DNA of 64,000 bases from Coleophoma eucalyptorum (lineage: Eukaryota > Ascomycota > Leotiomycetes > Helotiales > Dermateaceae). Position numbers and translations under genes: made by a program. Of this stretch, positions 1-11,920 are shown one piece after another. Positions within the stretch are counted from its first letter, which is position 1. Each line of letters begins with the position of its first letter. Location: contig JALRME010000017.1 in assembly GCA_026120035.1 (NCBI GenBank), forward strand, positions 372,001-436,000. Direction: 5' to 3'. The notes under the pieces are model-generated. The model saw nothing but the letters and a program-made list of their open reading frames with translations, ran no database searches and was not told where the DNA came from.

Positions 1-1560
1 TTTAACTTCATACCGCGGTTGCTGAGTTGAACTTCATCCTTTTCTAAGGTATCCATACTGATTGCGCCTTCGTTGTAAACACGAGTACCATCATCACCAT
101 CAATAAGTGGTTGGATGGCATGTTCTAGAGTTTCTCCTGAAGCATCTGCTTGTTGTTTGGCAGCACGGTAAGCCTCAATTCCACGGCCTAACGTCTTCAA
201 TTCTCGGGAAATCATAGTATCACTGGGACTCCAAACAGCATTCTTCTTCATGCGCTTCCTAAGTTTAGCCAATTCCCAAGCAGTAAGTTGGAGCCATGGT
301 GCATCTGGACTACCCGCCACTGCGTCGTCAGGTGGTGGTTTGAGCTTCGCCAGAGCATTGCTTGTAGATATACCCGCAACTGCACTATGCACATTCGTGC
401 CCATCCCCGGTTGCCGAGGTGGTCGTGGTGGCTTCGGAACCTTCGGCTGCTTGGGAGTTCTGTTATTAATCTTCAACTTGATAACCGGTCCACCGAGGGA
501 TCGTCCTGGAGTAGCACGAGGTGTACGCTCATCGTCTGAGGACAGTCCAGTATCTGTTCCGTAAGAGTCGTAGTCAAGCTCGTAAGGCGCAAGCACTTCA
601 CCAGGGACAGTGATTCTCGGCACACGACGTCGTCGGACTTTCGGCCCCCCATTTTCTGGTTGTCTAGAACCATCGAGGCGGAGTGTAATCTTTGGTTTGG
701 TAATGCGACTGAGTTGTGGGGACTTCGATTTCTGGGGTTCGGGGCTAGGATTGCGCGACGTGGGGTAGTTCTCAAGCATAGCCTGTAACTTCGCGTTAAT
801 AGTGATTGCTCGCGCAAGGTGTCTATCCACGCTCTCTGCCATACGGGATGCTTCTGCATGCGAGAGATTTCGGGAGCGGACAGACTCGTTGATGTTTTCC
901 GAGACATCCTCACGCAGCTTAAGGGGCTTCGGCCTGTCATCCACAGGCAAGCTCGGAAGCATTGCATAGGTCTTGAGCAGATCTTGTGATAAGATGGAGG
1001 CTTTACTGTGCCCTCGATCGAGGTTGCCAACCAAAGTTAGGGAGCGGATCATGTCGGAAGGTAGGTATTCTGTAAAGTCGAGGAAGTCCGTAATGGTTGC
1101 TTGCGCATCAGGACCCATAGGCATGCTCAAAGGACCCATGCTGTGGTTCATGCTCGGCAGGTTCTGCAGAGCTTCTGCGATCTGTTCCTTACGTCGAGGA
1201 CTTGTTGTCTCCAGAGCGACGTCCATGGAGGCAGTGGTAGCAGGCATGTCGCCGGCGTCGTCGTTGCTGCTAATGATGATGCTTTGTCGTGGCTGAGGTC
1301 GAGGGTCAATCTGCGAACGAGGAAGTTTGATGCGACAGCTCCACACACCCTCGTCCAGCCATCTGTCGGCACGGATGTTGGTCAGTCAGTGGATCTTGAA
1401 TCTATCTTGGGCTTCAACATCTTCGAGCTTCAGAAGACGCGGTTGAATCGCGCCTTGTTAGCGGCGACTCAATCCCTGCTAGCGCCACGGTTCTCGAGAG
1501 CTCTTCAGGCACGTGAGCCAGGAATGAGGGAGCTTACCGCCTTGCAGGACTTGATCCCAT
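1..1560 (-). CDS. ING-family chromatin reader protein (PHD-finger protein), 3' part missing at the left edge
   Basis: Partial gene. ING proteins are subunits of histone acetyltransferase or deacetylase complexes; the N-terminal ING domain docks to the complex and a C-terminal PHD finger reads H3K4me3. I see about 461 residues. Exon 1 is 1538-1560 (MGSSPAR...), a 175-nt intron (GTAAGC...CGACAG) spans 1363-1537, and exon 2 is 1362 down to the edge. The ING N-domain is at residues ~99-203, with DFTEYLPSDMIRSLTLVG and the acidic/arginine helix near VDRHLARAI. A basic Ser/Pro linker follows, then a conserved block LRKRMKKNAVWSPS and LGRGIEAYRAAK at ~370-400. The PHD finger should lie beyond the left edge. 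The first exon is the least certain part; the downstream Met at residue 47 is an alternative start. Family call is firm; assignment to a NuA3-, NuA4- or Rpd3-type complex cannot be made from this part. Confidence 0.82.
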
Positions 1561-2159
1561 CATCTCATCATGTCAAGGTATGTCAAAGGGTGTCTGGGGG
1601 GGACGTTGAATGATGGATAAGTTGGGTTTCATTGTTTATGTTGCTTTCCTAATCTTAAAACGCCCGTTCTAGTCACGCGGATTGTGTGTCAGCGTGCTTC
1701 CTTCTTTCCTCTTGTGGTACATCCGCCACGTTTTCTGACGGCGATCCAATCACTTTGGCTGGGTACATTAATTCATGTATCAATTAAGACATCTTGCATC
1801 CGTACCTTGTTCCTCCAGCGGCGACTCTTGGCTATCCCGTCAAGATACATGCTCAATATCAAACTCTCATGAAGATCAGCCCCCAATTACGCGACGCCCA
1901 TTAGAGCACGGGTATGGAGCCACGAAGATAAGTATCCTTGCACAAGCTAGGCCTGTACTTTGCACCCTCTTGCTCTGCCAGTAGTAGATAGACCTTGGTT
2001 GGATAATTCCTGTTTGCTTTTCTTCCCGTGAAGACACCTATACTATTGTACATAAACGCCGATCTTAAACAAAGAAGGAGATCGCCATTCCACCGAGTCT
2101 GCATGCAAGAACATAGGAATCCGCAACATCAATCGCCAACCTGGACTATGTAATTCCTT
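1561..2159. other. Intergenic, upstream of the ING-type gene
   Basis: 599 bases between two minus-strand genes. It should hold the promoter of the ING gene and the 3' end of the membrane-protein gene. Only short ORFs with no family resemblance are present, and I see no repeat or RNA gene. Confidence 0.6.
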
Positions 2160-3207
2160 TTAAACGTCACCCACAAATCCAAAGGCCACTCCAGTAAATA
2201 GTGCTGCGGCTGCCCACACGCTCGAGTATGCCAAAGCACCTACTGGCTCGACACCTTGCAACGTGACAGCGGTTTGCACGAAAGTATGAATGCCCGAGGC
2301 CAGGATAAGCGCAGTGGTTCTCTTGATAATAGTCTTAGTCCTCGACCTGAAGCCCCACACGTTGTAAACTATAGTTTCCCATAAAGTAGCGGTCGCAGGA
2401 TTGAAAGCCCTGAGCTTAGCATCTGCAAGTGAAGGCAAAGTGGCAGCCGCTGGTGTGAAGATAAAGGTTCGTGCTGCTACACCCATCACCAGCATAACTG
2501 GGAAGAGAGTCTCAGGCTTTGCCGCATGAGCAGGCGCAATTGTTGGGATGCCTTCGAAATAAGTGACCAGGCTTGTAGGAAGAAAGCTCGCGTAAGCTCC
2601 ATATAAGGTAGTGGAGTAGATGAGGGCACCAAGGAGGGTTGTGAGAATCTGAATAGAAATGGAGGATATGATATCTTTCTCTTCAGCCGGGAGAGGAGAG
2701 GTAGAAGCATGTGCTGGCGAAAGGGGTCGAAGGAGATGCAATGGCAGCGCAGCAGTAATGGTGTCGATCAAAAGCGATGAAAGTATTGTCGTGTTGCTAA
2801 CTCCATAGAATGTACCCAAAAGATAAAGCTGCCACAAGAGTCAGTACGCCACAGCCAATGTGAAAAATAGATACCTGCGGGTATACACATACAGGAGGAC
2901 CATGGCTCAACGCGCTCAGCGCAGCAAGATCAAACCCATCATAACCACCCCACCAGGCTAGAGAGAGCTCGCAAGCCCTCCATCCCAAGAGCGCGCTGAC
3001 CTCCCACCATTGATCGAGCCTCCTACTCACAGCAGCAAGATCACCTTCCGTGTCCAAGAACTGAGCGCTGAAGGAATAGAGCAGTGAGCTGAGGGTCAAA
3101 CTGAGCGTGACCAGGAGCGGAAATCGCAAAGGCCCGGGTAGCTTCGAGATGCGCGCTGGCGCTTTGATTGGAACAGCATCTTTTGAGCTGCCTGTAGTAG
3201 TAGACAT
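2160..3207 (-). CDS. Multi-spanning membrane protein of unknown function
   Basis: I do not recognise a named family. Two exons, 2875-3207 and 2160-2828, joined in phase 0 across a 46-nt intron (GTATCT donor, CTGACT branch, GGCAG acceptor), give 333 residues. The start at 3207 has a good context (CAAGATG); an in-frame non-ATG extension upstream is ignored. The N-terminus (residues 1-30) is polar and basic. Hydrophobic segments follow at ~31-52 (PLLVTLSLTLSSLLYSFSAQ), ~115-140, ~165-195, ~215-240, ~275-295 and ~305-330, so six or so membrane spans are likely. WW- and YG-containing loops near residues 68-88 look conserved. There is no catalytic or transport signature and no signal peptide with a cleavage site. 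Probably a fungal endomembrane protein; function unknown. Confidence 0.8.
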
Positions 3208-3871
3208 CTTGACACGGCTCTGCCAATTGGGGAACTCGAAGCAGTTGGATGTGGTTGAGCGAAAAAGAACTTTCAAATCGCGAATGGTTGTTGTTTACAA
3301 TGACGCAGTTGGTCGGAGCTCGTCTGCCTTGACAACCCTGGTGCAGTTCATCACTAGACCGCTTCTTACAAGCTTCAAAATCTCTGCTTCGAAATCTCTG
3401 CTTCTCCTCTTCATCAAACTCTTCATACAACAAAATCCGAAGATACCATCAACATTGAATATCTCATAACAAATGGTCTATGTGTTTTATTATACCTGCA
3501 AACATATAATCAAAGTCACTTTGAGCTGTAAACATGAGCTAGCTGGCTGTAATGTTGAGAAGGCGAATGCAAGTGATTTGTTACTTCACTCAGGTAAGAT
3601 TGTTTCATGGATCAAGACATTTTATACATAGTTGTTGTACTATATGACATGCCCTTCAAATCCCTTCTCGCTCTTCGGCGTTTCCTCGACGCTTGGGAGT
3701 CCCAATAATCAACTTTAACCTCATGGACTGTCATCATCGTCAGATATACCCCATAAGTCCACTCTGCGGTGCTGAAAGTTGGCTTTCCTGCGGAGAAAAA
3801 CTCGCCACATATACAGATATCATACTACGAAAAAGGAAAGAAATATTCGAATTGATTCGGAAAATGAGGAA
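3208..3871. other. Intergenic, promoter of the membrane-protein gene
   Basis: 664 bases between the start of the membrane protein and the stop of the C2H2 gene, both on the minus strand. ORFs here overlap the 5' leader and show no domain. AT-rich around 3480-3660; otherwise nothing visible. Confidence 0.6.
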
Positions 3872-5385
3872 CTACTCCTCCATGCGCCCAAATACTCCAT
3901 CATCATCCTCGTCACTGCGACCCCTTGAGTGACGGTCATAATCTTCATCATCGGCAACACTCTCCTCGCTCTCTTCCATCTTGACATCCTCGTCGCGACC
4001 GATACGGTGACGGGTGTAACTCTCTGTCTGGCGCGGATGTGAAGCAGTGAGTGTGGTGGCAGAGAAAGAAGTCCCACTCAGGTATTTCTCTGGAATGTTG
4101 GGCACGGGAGGAGCATCCTCTGGAAGGGTTACCGGTAGAGTTCGAGGAGTACCATTACTTCCAAAACTGCACGAAAGCAAATCGATCGCAGCAGCGAGCT
4201 GGTCGTCTTCTCTGCTGGTGCGGTTGAAGCCCGACGACGGTGGCCGACGCTCATGGCTCTGTTGTCGCTGGTGTCCAAATCCGGATGCGGAAGGCACACT
4301 GCTAGTATACAAAGTATTGGCGGAGGCTGCCGATTGGTAGGAACGAGAAAATCCGCTACCATTGCTGTACCTTTTTGCTCCTCCTGAATACGACCCATTG
4401 GAGTATCGGTTAAAGGCATCCGAAGGAGGGGGAGTAGTATCAGCAGAACTCGCGCGGTCATGCTGATCCGACGAGCCTGAAGCAGCTGGAGAGGCAGATT
4501 CTTGGTCACTGTGAAAGTCTTTCGCAGAATCGGGAGGAGTTGTTCCATCCTGATTCATAGCGACAAGGACTGACGCTGCTTCCAATAATTGAACCTGCTG
4601 GTGCTTAGAGATAAGCAATTTCGAAGTGTACGACCATTCTGGTGTATGTTCCCATCTGCATCAAATGTCAACAATTATTCTTCCAAAATTCCACAGACCA
4701 CATTGCCAAAGCAGATGAAGTATCCTCGGAAGGAAGGTGGGCACGAACAAATGCTTGGTCAGGCAACTGCTGTGCTTGTATCCTTTCCCACACTTATCGC
4801 ACTTCAACTCATTTCCACTAGGCTTCTTGCCATTCGCAAGATGCTGGCCATCGCTCGCCCTCCTGATGCGCGACTTGGTAAACTCGGTGTCTTCGTCATC
4901 CTCCATCTCGTCATCGTCATCAATGGCATTATCGTCCTCGGATTTGCGGTTGGTGAGTTTGATGCGATGAGTCGGGAGGCTGGCAGGCGGCGAGGGAAGG
5001 CTACCGAGAGCAGCCGACCTCGCAGAGGCATTCTTGGACATTGTGTTTCTGCGCGCCGTGATAGGGATGCTTGCTGGCAACTCTCCTGCTTCCCTCACAG
5101 CAGCAACCATGGCTGCGACATTGCTGACATTCGTAGATACGCTCTTGCGACGTGAGACCCGATGGCTTGGGATAAGAGAGCCGGAGGACACCGAGTGGGA
5201 ATGATTGCGAGAATGGGTTTGGCGGACGCTGGGCAAGCTCGTGCCGCTGCTTGTAGACATGGAAAGGCGATGTTGTCCTGGTCTGGTGGAATGTTGGAGT
5301 TCCTATCATCACGAATGTTGATCAGCGGCTGAATCTATAAATAATATTCGGGGGGCGGAGGTGGAAATACTTTGGAGGAAGCCAT
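3872..5385 (-). CDS. Single C2H2 zinc-finger regulator with acidic and Ser-rich tails
   Basis: Three exons: 5371-5385 (MASSK), 4749-5302 and 3872-4655. Introns are 5303-5370 (68 nt, GTATTT...GATAG) and 4656-4748 (93 nt, GTTCGT...TGCAG). Product 450 residues. One classical finger lies at residues ~173-193: CDKCGKGYKHSSCLTKHL, completed by WEH from exon 3, so the second intron splits the finger just before its last zinc ligand. The N-terminus is Ser/Arg-rich (RPGQHRLSMSTS). An acidic run (DDDDEMEDDEDTEF) precedes the finger. The C-terminal half is Ser/Tyr/Asn-rich, with an LLSCSFGSNGTP block and a mixed-charge end. Such proteins are annotated as C2H2 transcription factors in filamentous fungi. 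A single finger may not suffice for DNA specificity, so target and role are unknown. A tiny first coding exon plus a long repeat-bearing leader is unusual. Confidence 0.82.
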
Positions 5386-5836
5386 GATTGTTCAGCACGT
5401 AGTTTGTATGTAGCAAATGCCAGACGGCCCTCAATCCTCGAAGCTCTCAGAAGCTACAATATGAGGGCCGAGAAATAAAATGTAAGGCAATAATAATGTT
5501 GGTGTGGTTTCGGAAGTGCAGTCGGAGCTCAAGCTATGGAGGAGTGGTGCATCAACACGCGAATGAGCTTATTAACAGCGATGGGTCCGTCGGACTGGGG
5601 TGTATGAGTAGGTTGACGGTCGATTGCAAAGATGGGTGGAGGAGCAAGAAAGGATGCTGGAGGAGTGCGCGGTCGAGGGTAATGGAGAGATAGCGGAGGA
5701 TGAGTTGGCGGGCAGTGGTAGGAATTGAAAGAAAAATAAATTTTTGTTGATCGCGGGATCGTCTGGAATGTAATGGTTGTCACAAAGAAAGACAGACAAG
5801 AACAAGGACGAATCGAAGCAGGCACAGGCAGCTGAC

Positions 5837-5870
5837 TGGGCTGGACTGGGACTGGGACTGGGACTGGGAG
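5837..5870. repeat. (CTGGGA)n hexanucleotide microsatellite
   Basis: About four to five tandem CTGGGA/ACTGGG units next to a near-perfect G run at ~5889-5899. It lies ~450 bases upstream of the C2H2 start codon, so it may be in the 5' leader of that transcript. Confidence 0.85.
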
Positions 5871-6314
5871 CGTCCGGGTTGCGAGAGGAGGGGGGGGGGA
5901 CGAAAGCTGGCTGAGGGCCTGAGACGCGAAATAGGCGGGGTTTCGCAAGGTCCGTTGAGAGTGAGAGAGTGTGTGAGTATGAGCCGGCGCCTGGATATGG
6001 ATACGGAAATCGACCTGGACAGTGCGCCGTTGATAGAGAGGACGCCCGTGGGATAGCGGGCTGTCTTGTCTGCTTGTGGACTGTGGATTGTGGATTATGA
6101 TCCGGTACGGAGCATGCAATGGCAAGGAATGCGGGCTTGTTGTTTTTGTTCTTTTGTTTGTTGGAGGGTTGTCGATGCAACAGAATAAATTTATTTGGGA
6201 AGACCCTAAGAAGGCGGGATGGGAGAAGGCAAGGCAGGAAGGGCAGAAAGGCAGAGAGGCAGAGAGGCAGAGTAAGCCGCAAGTGGATGGGATGGAGGGG
6301 GCCAGAAGGGGGAA

Positions 6315-6370
6315 GTGGGAATGGGAATGGGAATGGGAATGGGAGTGGTAGTGGTAGTGGTAGTGGTATT
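6315..6370. repeat. Compound microsatellite (GGGAAT)n then (GGTAGT)n
   Basis: Four GGGAAT units run straight into about four GGTAGT units. This creates low-complexity shadow ORFs on both strands (GNGNGN and SGSGSG on one strand, PFPFPF on the other), which are not genes. Confidence 0.88.
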
Positions 6371-6784
6371 AGGCGTAGGGTACCAGAGAGTCCGTCTTGC
6401 CTATGATGATGGATCGCAGAATTATTGGCATGGCTGTCTCTTCCTCCTGCACTTGTCTTCCTTTCGCTCGCTCGCTCTCTCTCGTGCTGGTGGTGGTCAA
6501 TTGCTCCAGTCCAGTATCGTAGGATGGTACTAGGTGTGTTCACTATTCTTCTTACCATAATTCCATATGCACTGTGCTGCAGCCAATAGCACGGGCGTAA
6601 CCAAGACAGCGTGCGTCTCGCTAGCCGTGTTTGGGTGGGCGGTGTTCATAGTGGCCCCGTGATAAAACAACACCGCGGGGCCAGAAGCCATCCGTTTAAA
6701 GCCCATGTCGCCCTTGCCTTATCCATACGAATCCATACTGCTTAACTGCACACATGCTGCCCTCATCCCTACACCCTCGCCCTC

Positions 6785-6925
6785 TCGCACCCTGGCACCC
6801 TGGCACCCATGCCACTTCTCCACTTCTATTCTTCCTTTCCCGAATCTGATCAAGCTGATCAAGCGGCGGCACGGCATCGGTGCCATCGGTGCCATCAGTG
6901 GCATCAGGGCATCAGGGCACCCTTT
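6785..6925. repeat. Patch of short imperfect tandem repeats
   Basis: Direct repeats include CACCCTGG (two to three copies near 6790-6806), GATCAAGCT (two copies near 6848-6862), GGTGCCATC (near 6879-6896) and GGGCATCA (near 6906-6918). Several different short units side by side suggest replication slippage. Confidence 0.6.
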
Positions 6926-8691
6926 GGCCTCACGCCAGCACTTATTACGTGTGGGTTCTGGTCACATCCCTCTGCCTATCGTGGCTCCGTGGGACCGTGT
7001 TCCCTCCTGTACCGCCCAGGATTGGGGAAAGAGGCGCCCAGCGTGTACCACGACCACGACTAACGACCGCAAAGGAAAGGAACGTTATCGCATCCGTCAC
7101 ACAGCAGAGCGTCAGTGATGGCGATGGGAATTATTGAAACAGAAGGCATGTTCCAAACGAGGATCTCTCGTTCTCGCGTTGGGGAAGGACCTCGCATCGC
7201 CTCTCGACCATCACCTTGTCTATTCATTACACTTCGTACGGCGCTCTCGTCCCAAGAATATAATACACTTCTCACACACCCCCCTCAGCTAGGCCACATT
7301 GCATCCCTCCTCGTGCCACGGTTTTGGATGATGCTCGTTCAGGCACTGCCCAATGACCAGCCCTCCCCCAGCACACTGCTGTCAACGCCATTCGGGCCCC
7401 TTCGCCCTCTAGGCAGGTCACGTCAATCCCAATGTTGATGGCCTCACGCCTTCTCGCTTCCTAACCTCTGGGCGATTATGCCTGTGGTTTGGTTCTTGCA
7501 TGGAGGGGCCTTGATGTGACGAGTCGCTGTGAGATGCAGCCACGGCGGGGGCAAAGAGACATGGCCATGTCTTGATGACTTTCATCTCACGCCCAGCAAA
7601 GCAGCATGCTTTCCATTGACCTAGCCACCTGGTGACACTGAATCGAAATCCCTCAGATAACCGGCTTAGTGCTTTGTCAGGCAGAACGGCCGATGCTTAA
7701 TCTCAGCGCAACGCCCACGCCCTGGCAAGCTATTTACAAAGATGATTTTGCAAGGTGAACGCTGCCCTCATTTGTGCACCACACAATTCAAGTTCCTGCA
7801 TCCGCGACCTTGAATTGGCATCGTGGCATCGTGTGGGTGAGTTGGAACAAGACTTGACCTGCCGTTCGCTGTAAGGTACGAAGATACATCTGGTTCCTGC
7901 CCCGCTCCGCAATCTCCTCCCATCTCCTTCCCCAGTAATGCCCATCTCTCCTAATGAAACTACATAACAAACTACCGATATACCCTACTTTTAAGTTGTC
8001 CAACGTTTCACAACCGTAGAAATTAAAGCATAGTCTCGCACTTTCGCATACATCGAGAACGAAGTAGAAGTTCTAGACTATTTCCCACGGCTCGGACAAA
8101 AGGTTCTAGGAGTATACTGTACCACTTCGGGCACATGTTCAGACGGACACAGTAAGAGATCACCGTTGCTTAATTTACTCCTACGACCAGTACTTGAGCG
8201 GATAGAATGTCCGACGAAGCGCGTAACGCTTACAGTTACAGTGGTAAGCATAGTGCTATTGTCCAGTTCCCTGAAGTGAGATCACCTGGAAAGGGCACAG
8301 CGTAGCCATGGCACAATTCGCAATTTCGTTGATCTGTTACTCGATTGAGATCTGCGCGCATGCCGTACAGCCTGGGGTGCGAAGTGTACAAGGTTTGGTC
8401 GTCTCGTTACTCAAATCTTACTTCGTGTCGCAAAGCCATTTGTGTAGCTAAGATCTGCCTTAGTGTGTGCGCAACCAAACGTGCGCTACTGATATTGATT
8501 ATTTATTGCATACTGGACAAAAACCTGTATAGAAAGCAAAGGCATGCCACGAAACTTGCCATCATTGAATGGAGAAATGACGGCCGCCGTGCATAGTTGA
8601 CGCTGCTGATGTCCTTGCTATACGAATCCAACTACAACTACTTAGTGCCTCTGTCCCTCCTCCATACAGATCCGGATCCGCAGAATCTAGG

Positions 8692-8715
8692 CTCTCTGGC
8701 TGGCTGGCTGGCTGA
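8692..8715. repeat. (GGCT)n short tetranucleotide repeat
   Basis: Four consecutive CTGG/GGCT units flanked by related half-copies in non-coding sequence. Confidence 0.7.
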
Positions 8716-11165
8716 GTGGCTTTAGTGGCTGCAGGAAGCCATTCGAATATCAATTTGACATAAGTTGGAAGGTAGCAAGCAAAGGGAAACGTGACCTCGA
8801 AGATAAATGTACACACATCCTCCTTCTTACTATCTTCACTCTCCTCTCCCAAACCATGGAGATCAACCAAGCTCCTTGTCCGTAGGGGTCTTTTCAGGAA
8901 AGAATCGTCGCTGGACTATATTTTTTCCCAGAGCTCATCTTCTTTTCCTGGCAAACTGCCACGAGTCGAGAGGGATTGTTTGACAGCAGACTACCACAAG
9001 GAGAGATGGATTAATGTAACTGATGGCATGATCAGCCATGCTACGGAATATTTTTATGCAACCTTAAGCTTGTTTATACCGTATGGCATAGATGACAGAG
9101 GAGATCTCTCCGATAACCAAGCACAACATACAAAGCACACTGCGCAAGGGAGCTTTTGTTCCAAAGTATTATTTCCTTCAGCTGAATAGGTAAAGAGATG
9201 ATGCAATAATGAGGATGAGACAACCAGGCAAGGCAACAGCATATTTGGATCACGCTGTGGCTATGTTGAATGGGATGGCAAAAGGCAATGTCAGGTGCAA
9301 AGGCAATAACACAGTCAGACATTATCCAGGCATCAGGTGAGTGCGCAAGAGGCAAACACAAAGGATCCAACAAGGCGCAGTGCAGTTCATCTATTGTTTT
9401 CCTTGCCCACGTTACCAGTCTTTCTCAGATGATCCCACTCCCCTTTCGATCCAAGCCCTGCAGAGCGACCAAAACATCCGGCTTTACGCAAACACACCTG
9501 TGTCTCCTCTCATTCAGCATTCCCATCAATTTATCCGAAGCCAATCTATCGAGAACCGGCGGCGGAGGGCAAGAAGCCGGAGCATTTTCCATTAGAAACA
9601 TTATTTCATTTCAGAAATGGATCGGATCCAAGGGATCCACCGCTACTCATCCTCGCCGTGCTTCCTCCCCCCCCCCACAGTGACGTCTTTGAGCGTAGAG
9701 TTCGCAACTCTCGTTTGGCCTTTGGCGAGGTTACAGTGTGTGTGGATCTCTTTTGGGCGTCTTGGAGGGGAGGGTTACGATGTCGTCGTGGGGCATGACA
9801 TGGCATGGCGTGAAAGTGCTGTACAGTAGTCATTGTGGGTGAGTGTGTCTGAGGTGAGGGACTGATTGCACACGTGAAGCCGATTTGGTGGCATCTTCCT
9901 CATATTTGAGCCATTATTCTTACACCGCTAGAAACCATCGTGGATTCCTGGTCTCAACCGATATCATTCCTATTACCAGGTTTGACTATATGCCCATGAT
10001 TGTCGACGTGTCCCCTTACTTCGTACCTTGCGGACCTCATTGAAAGCCTTCTTTCTAAGTAAGGTACTCAGGATCTTGCAGCATCGTGCTTCTTCTCTTT
10101 TTTATTTTTGGTCCCCCTCCTTTTCTCTAGCCCTCGCTGGGAACTTTTATGCTTTCGGGGATTTTCTCCGTTCGCGGGTATAGGTAGGTGGGTTGCATAC
10201 GAATTGAGATGTGATGCTTTTTTAATTATTGTTTTATTTTTTGTGAGAGGTTGGGCATAGGCATGGGGGGCCAATGCATTCGCGTAAGGCGTTTGTCACG
10301 AGGATGACTCTAAACTCGAGCAACTCTAGTTTGATTGACCTACATAACACGTCGCACGCCATAATAGTCTTCTAACCCCCATTTCGCGCACAGTAGGTAG
10401 AAAGCCAAAGGAGAAAAGCCACGGTGCATCTTTATCAAGAACACCTCCAGGAGAAATCATCTCAATTGACAGCGGAGCATTTATTAGTATTGCTTGCCAC
10501 TTTTGGGGCTCCTTCCGAAATCGGCACTACACCCCGCCGAAAGATAAGCCCAGCCCAATTGTCCAAAAGGCTCGCGGAATATCACCAGCCCCTCAGTATC
10601 GCCAAGTCCAACTTGCATCTCCCAAAAAACAGCTCTCCCCACGCTACTTTCCGAGGGAAGGGAAAAAGTAAAAGGATGGGCCTAAAAAGCAAAACTAAGG
10701 AGCTGGTTTTGTTCTTTCGGTAGGGAAAAAAAATTGTTTCGTTTGGTCCGTTTTAGAAAGCTGGAACCTTTTGATACTGTGCTTGTGGGTAAGCGCCAAA
10801 TCTCGAACTACAACCCTTCCCGAGTAGAAAGAGAGAGACAGCAATCCAATATTTTCCGTCGTGGATAAGGAAGACCAACCAATCGCATACCCCACTTGCG
10901 ACAACAAGACGAGATTCTTTTATGAAAGAGAGGGCCTTATCGTAAGACTTTCGAGTACGATACCGTGAGCTTCTTTTGATCGCGGATTTATTACCTTGAA
11001 ATCCCGTCTACTCACTGCCATCTTGATATTGGAGTACCATCTGGGTCTCGCAACGTGAGTATCCTGGCTGCAAAAGATCTGTGGGAGCAATTATAGTGCT
11101 GTGAGCCGTGTGATAGTTGGTAGCTTATACGAATTGCACTGGATTGAAGAAGAAAGTTTTTAAAG

Positions 11166-11920
11166 ATGGCATCTGCATTCATGGAGGTATATAAGAAAGT
11201 TGGGCGGGGAGGAGCCGGGAACTTCTACAGCAAGAAGGATATCGAGGACGTGAAGGGGAAAGGGAAAGCTGATGTATGTCCACCTCCCAGATGCGCACTC
11301 GCAGGCAGATTATTGTCATCCAGCGAACACCACTCCCAGAAGTCCCATTCACTGACAGACCAAACCAGGACGTTGAGGCACAATCCCCCACTTCAACAAA
11401 GGCTCTTGCCGCAGCGCTCGCAGCCTCACAACCGCCGCCCGAATACCAGCACTCGGGACGTGGAGGGGCAGGGAACTGGTACCAACCCGCGGAACTGGTC
11501 ACGCAAGGGCTATCACAGGGAGCTGCAAGAGAAGATAACCCAACCGCAGAATCAGTAAACTCTTCTCTACCCACACCACACTCTCCAACCAGAACTCCAA
11601 AGTCACCAACAGCAAGAGCCCAACGACCACGCCTACCTCCTTCCTCCTCTTCGTCGTCTAGCACAACCACAGCGCGATATCGTGGAGGTAGAGGTGGAGT
11701 GGGGAATTACAGTATCCCCGACACGGCGGCGATGAAGGCGGAGCGGGAGAGGAAGGAGAAGGAGGAGGAGGAGAAGGCAATCAAGCTTGTGGAGGAACGC
11801 ATCAGGCAAGATGTCGAGGCTGGTCTGGCCAAGCCTGCAAAAGCTTATGGTGGGATTGGTGGTGCGTGGGAGTTGGGAGATATGCCGCGCGTGGGTGAGG
11901 CAGGGAGCTCGAGGGGTTGA
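11166..11920 (+). CDS. PAR32/DUF3602-type protein with three GRGG(A/V)GN repeats
   Basis: Exons 11166-11273 and 11369-11920; the 95-nt intron has a GTATGT donor, an ACTGAC branch and an AACCAG acceptor, phase 0. Product 219 residues. The diagnostic feature is the repeated motif GRGGAGNF (residues 13-20), GRGGAGNW (~60) and GRGGVGNY (~143), typical of DUF3602. Between them are Ser/Pro/Thr-rich, probably disordered and phosphorylated stretches. A Lys/Glu-rich charged helix (ERERKEKEEEEKAIKLVEER) lies near residues 160-180, and the C-terminal AYGGIGGAWELGD looks like a degenerate fourth copy. The yeast member Par32 is phosphorylated after TORC1 inhibition and restrains the ammonium permeases Mep1 and Mep3; whether this protein does the same is inference only. 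No membrane segment. Confidence 0.85.

Larger units (their letters stand above)
5386..11165. other. 5.8-kb gene-poor region between divergent genes
   Basis: Between the C2H2 gene (minus) and the PAR32-like gene (plus). The first ~1.1 kb is the likely leader/promoter of the C2H2 gene: read on the minus strand it is C/T-rich and carries the simple repeats listed separately. The remainder has only short ORFs that overlap on both strands, a patch of short tandem repeats near 6785-6925 and a GGCT run near 8694-8712. I see no spliced ORF with domain character, no tRNA and no transposase. A long non-coding RNA or an extended upstream regulatory region is possible but not shown. Confidence 0.6.

Noticed and set aside
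473..1030. 185-codon minus-strand ORF
   Set aside because: Shadow frame of the ING-family exon, which is open across the same stretch and carries the conserved domain.
5572..6558. 328-codon minus-strand ORF upstream of the C2H2 gene
   Set aside because: Composition follows microsatellites and C/T-rich leader text (runs of LPLPLP, PFPFPF, PSPSPS); overlapping ORFs occur in two frames; no domain.
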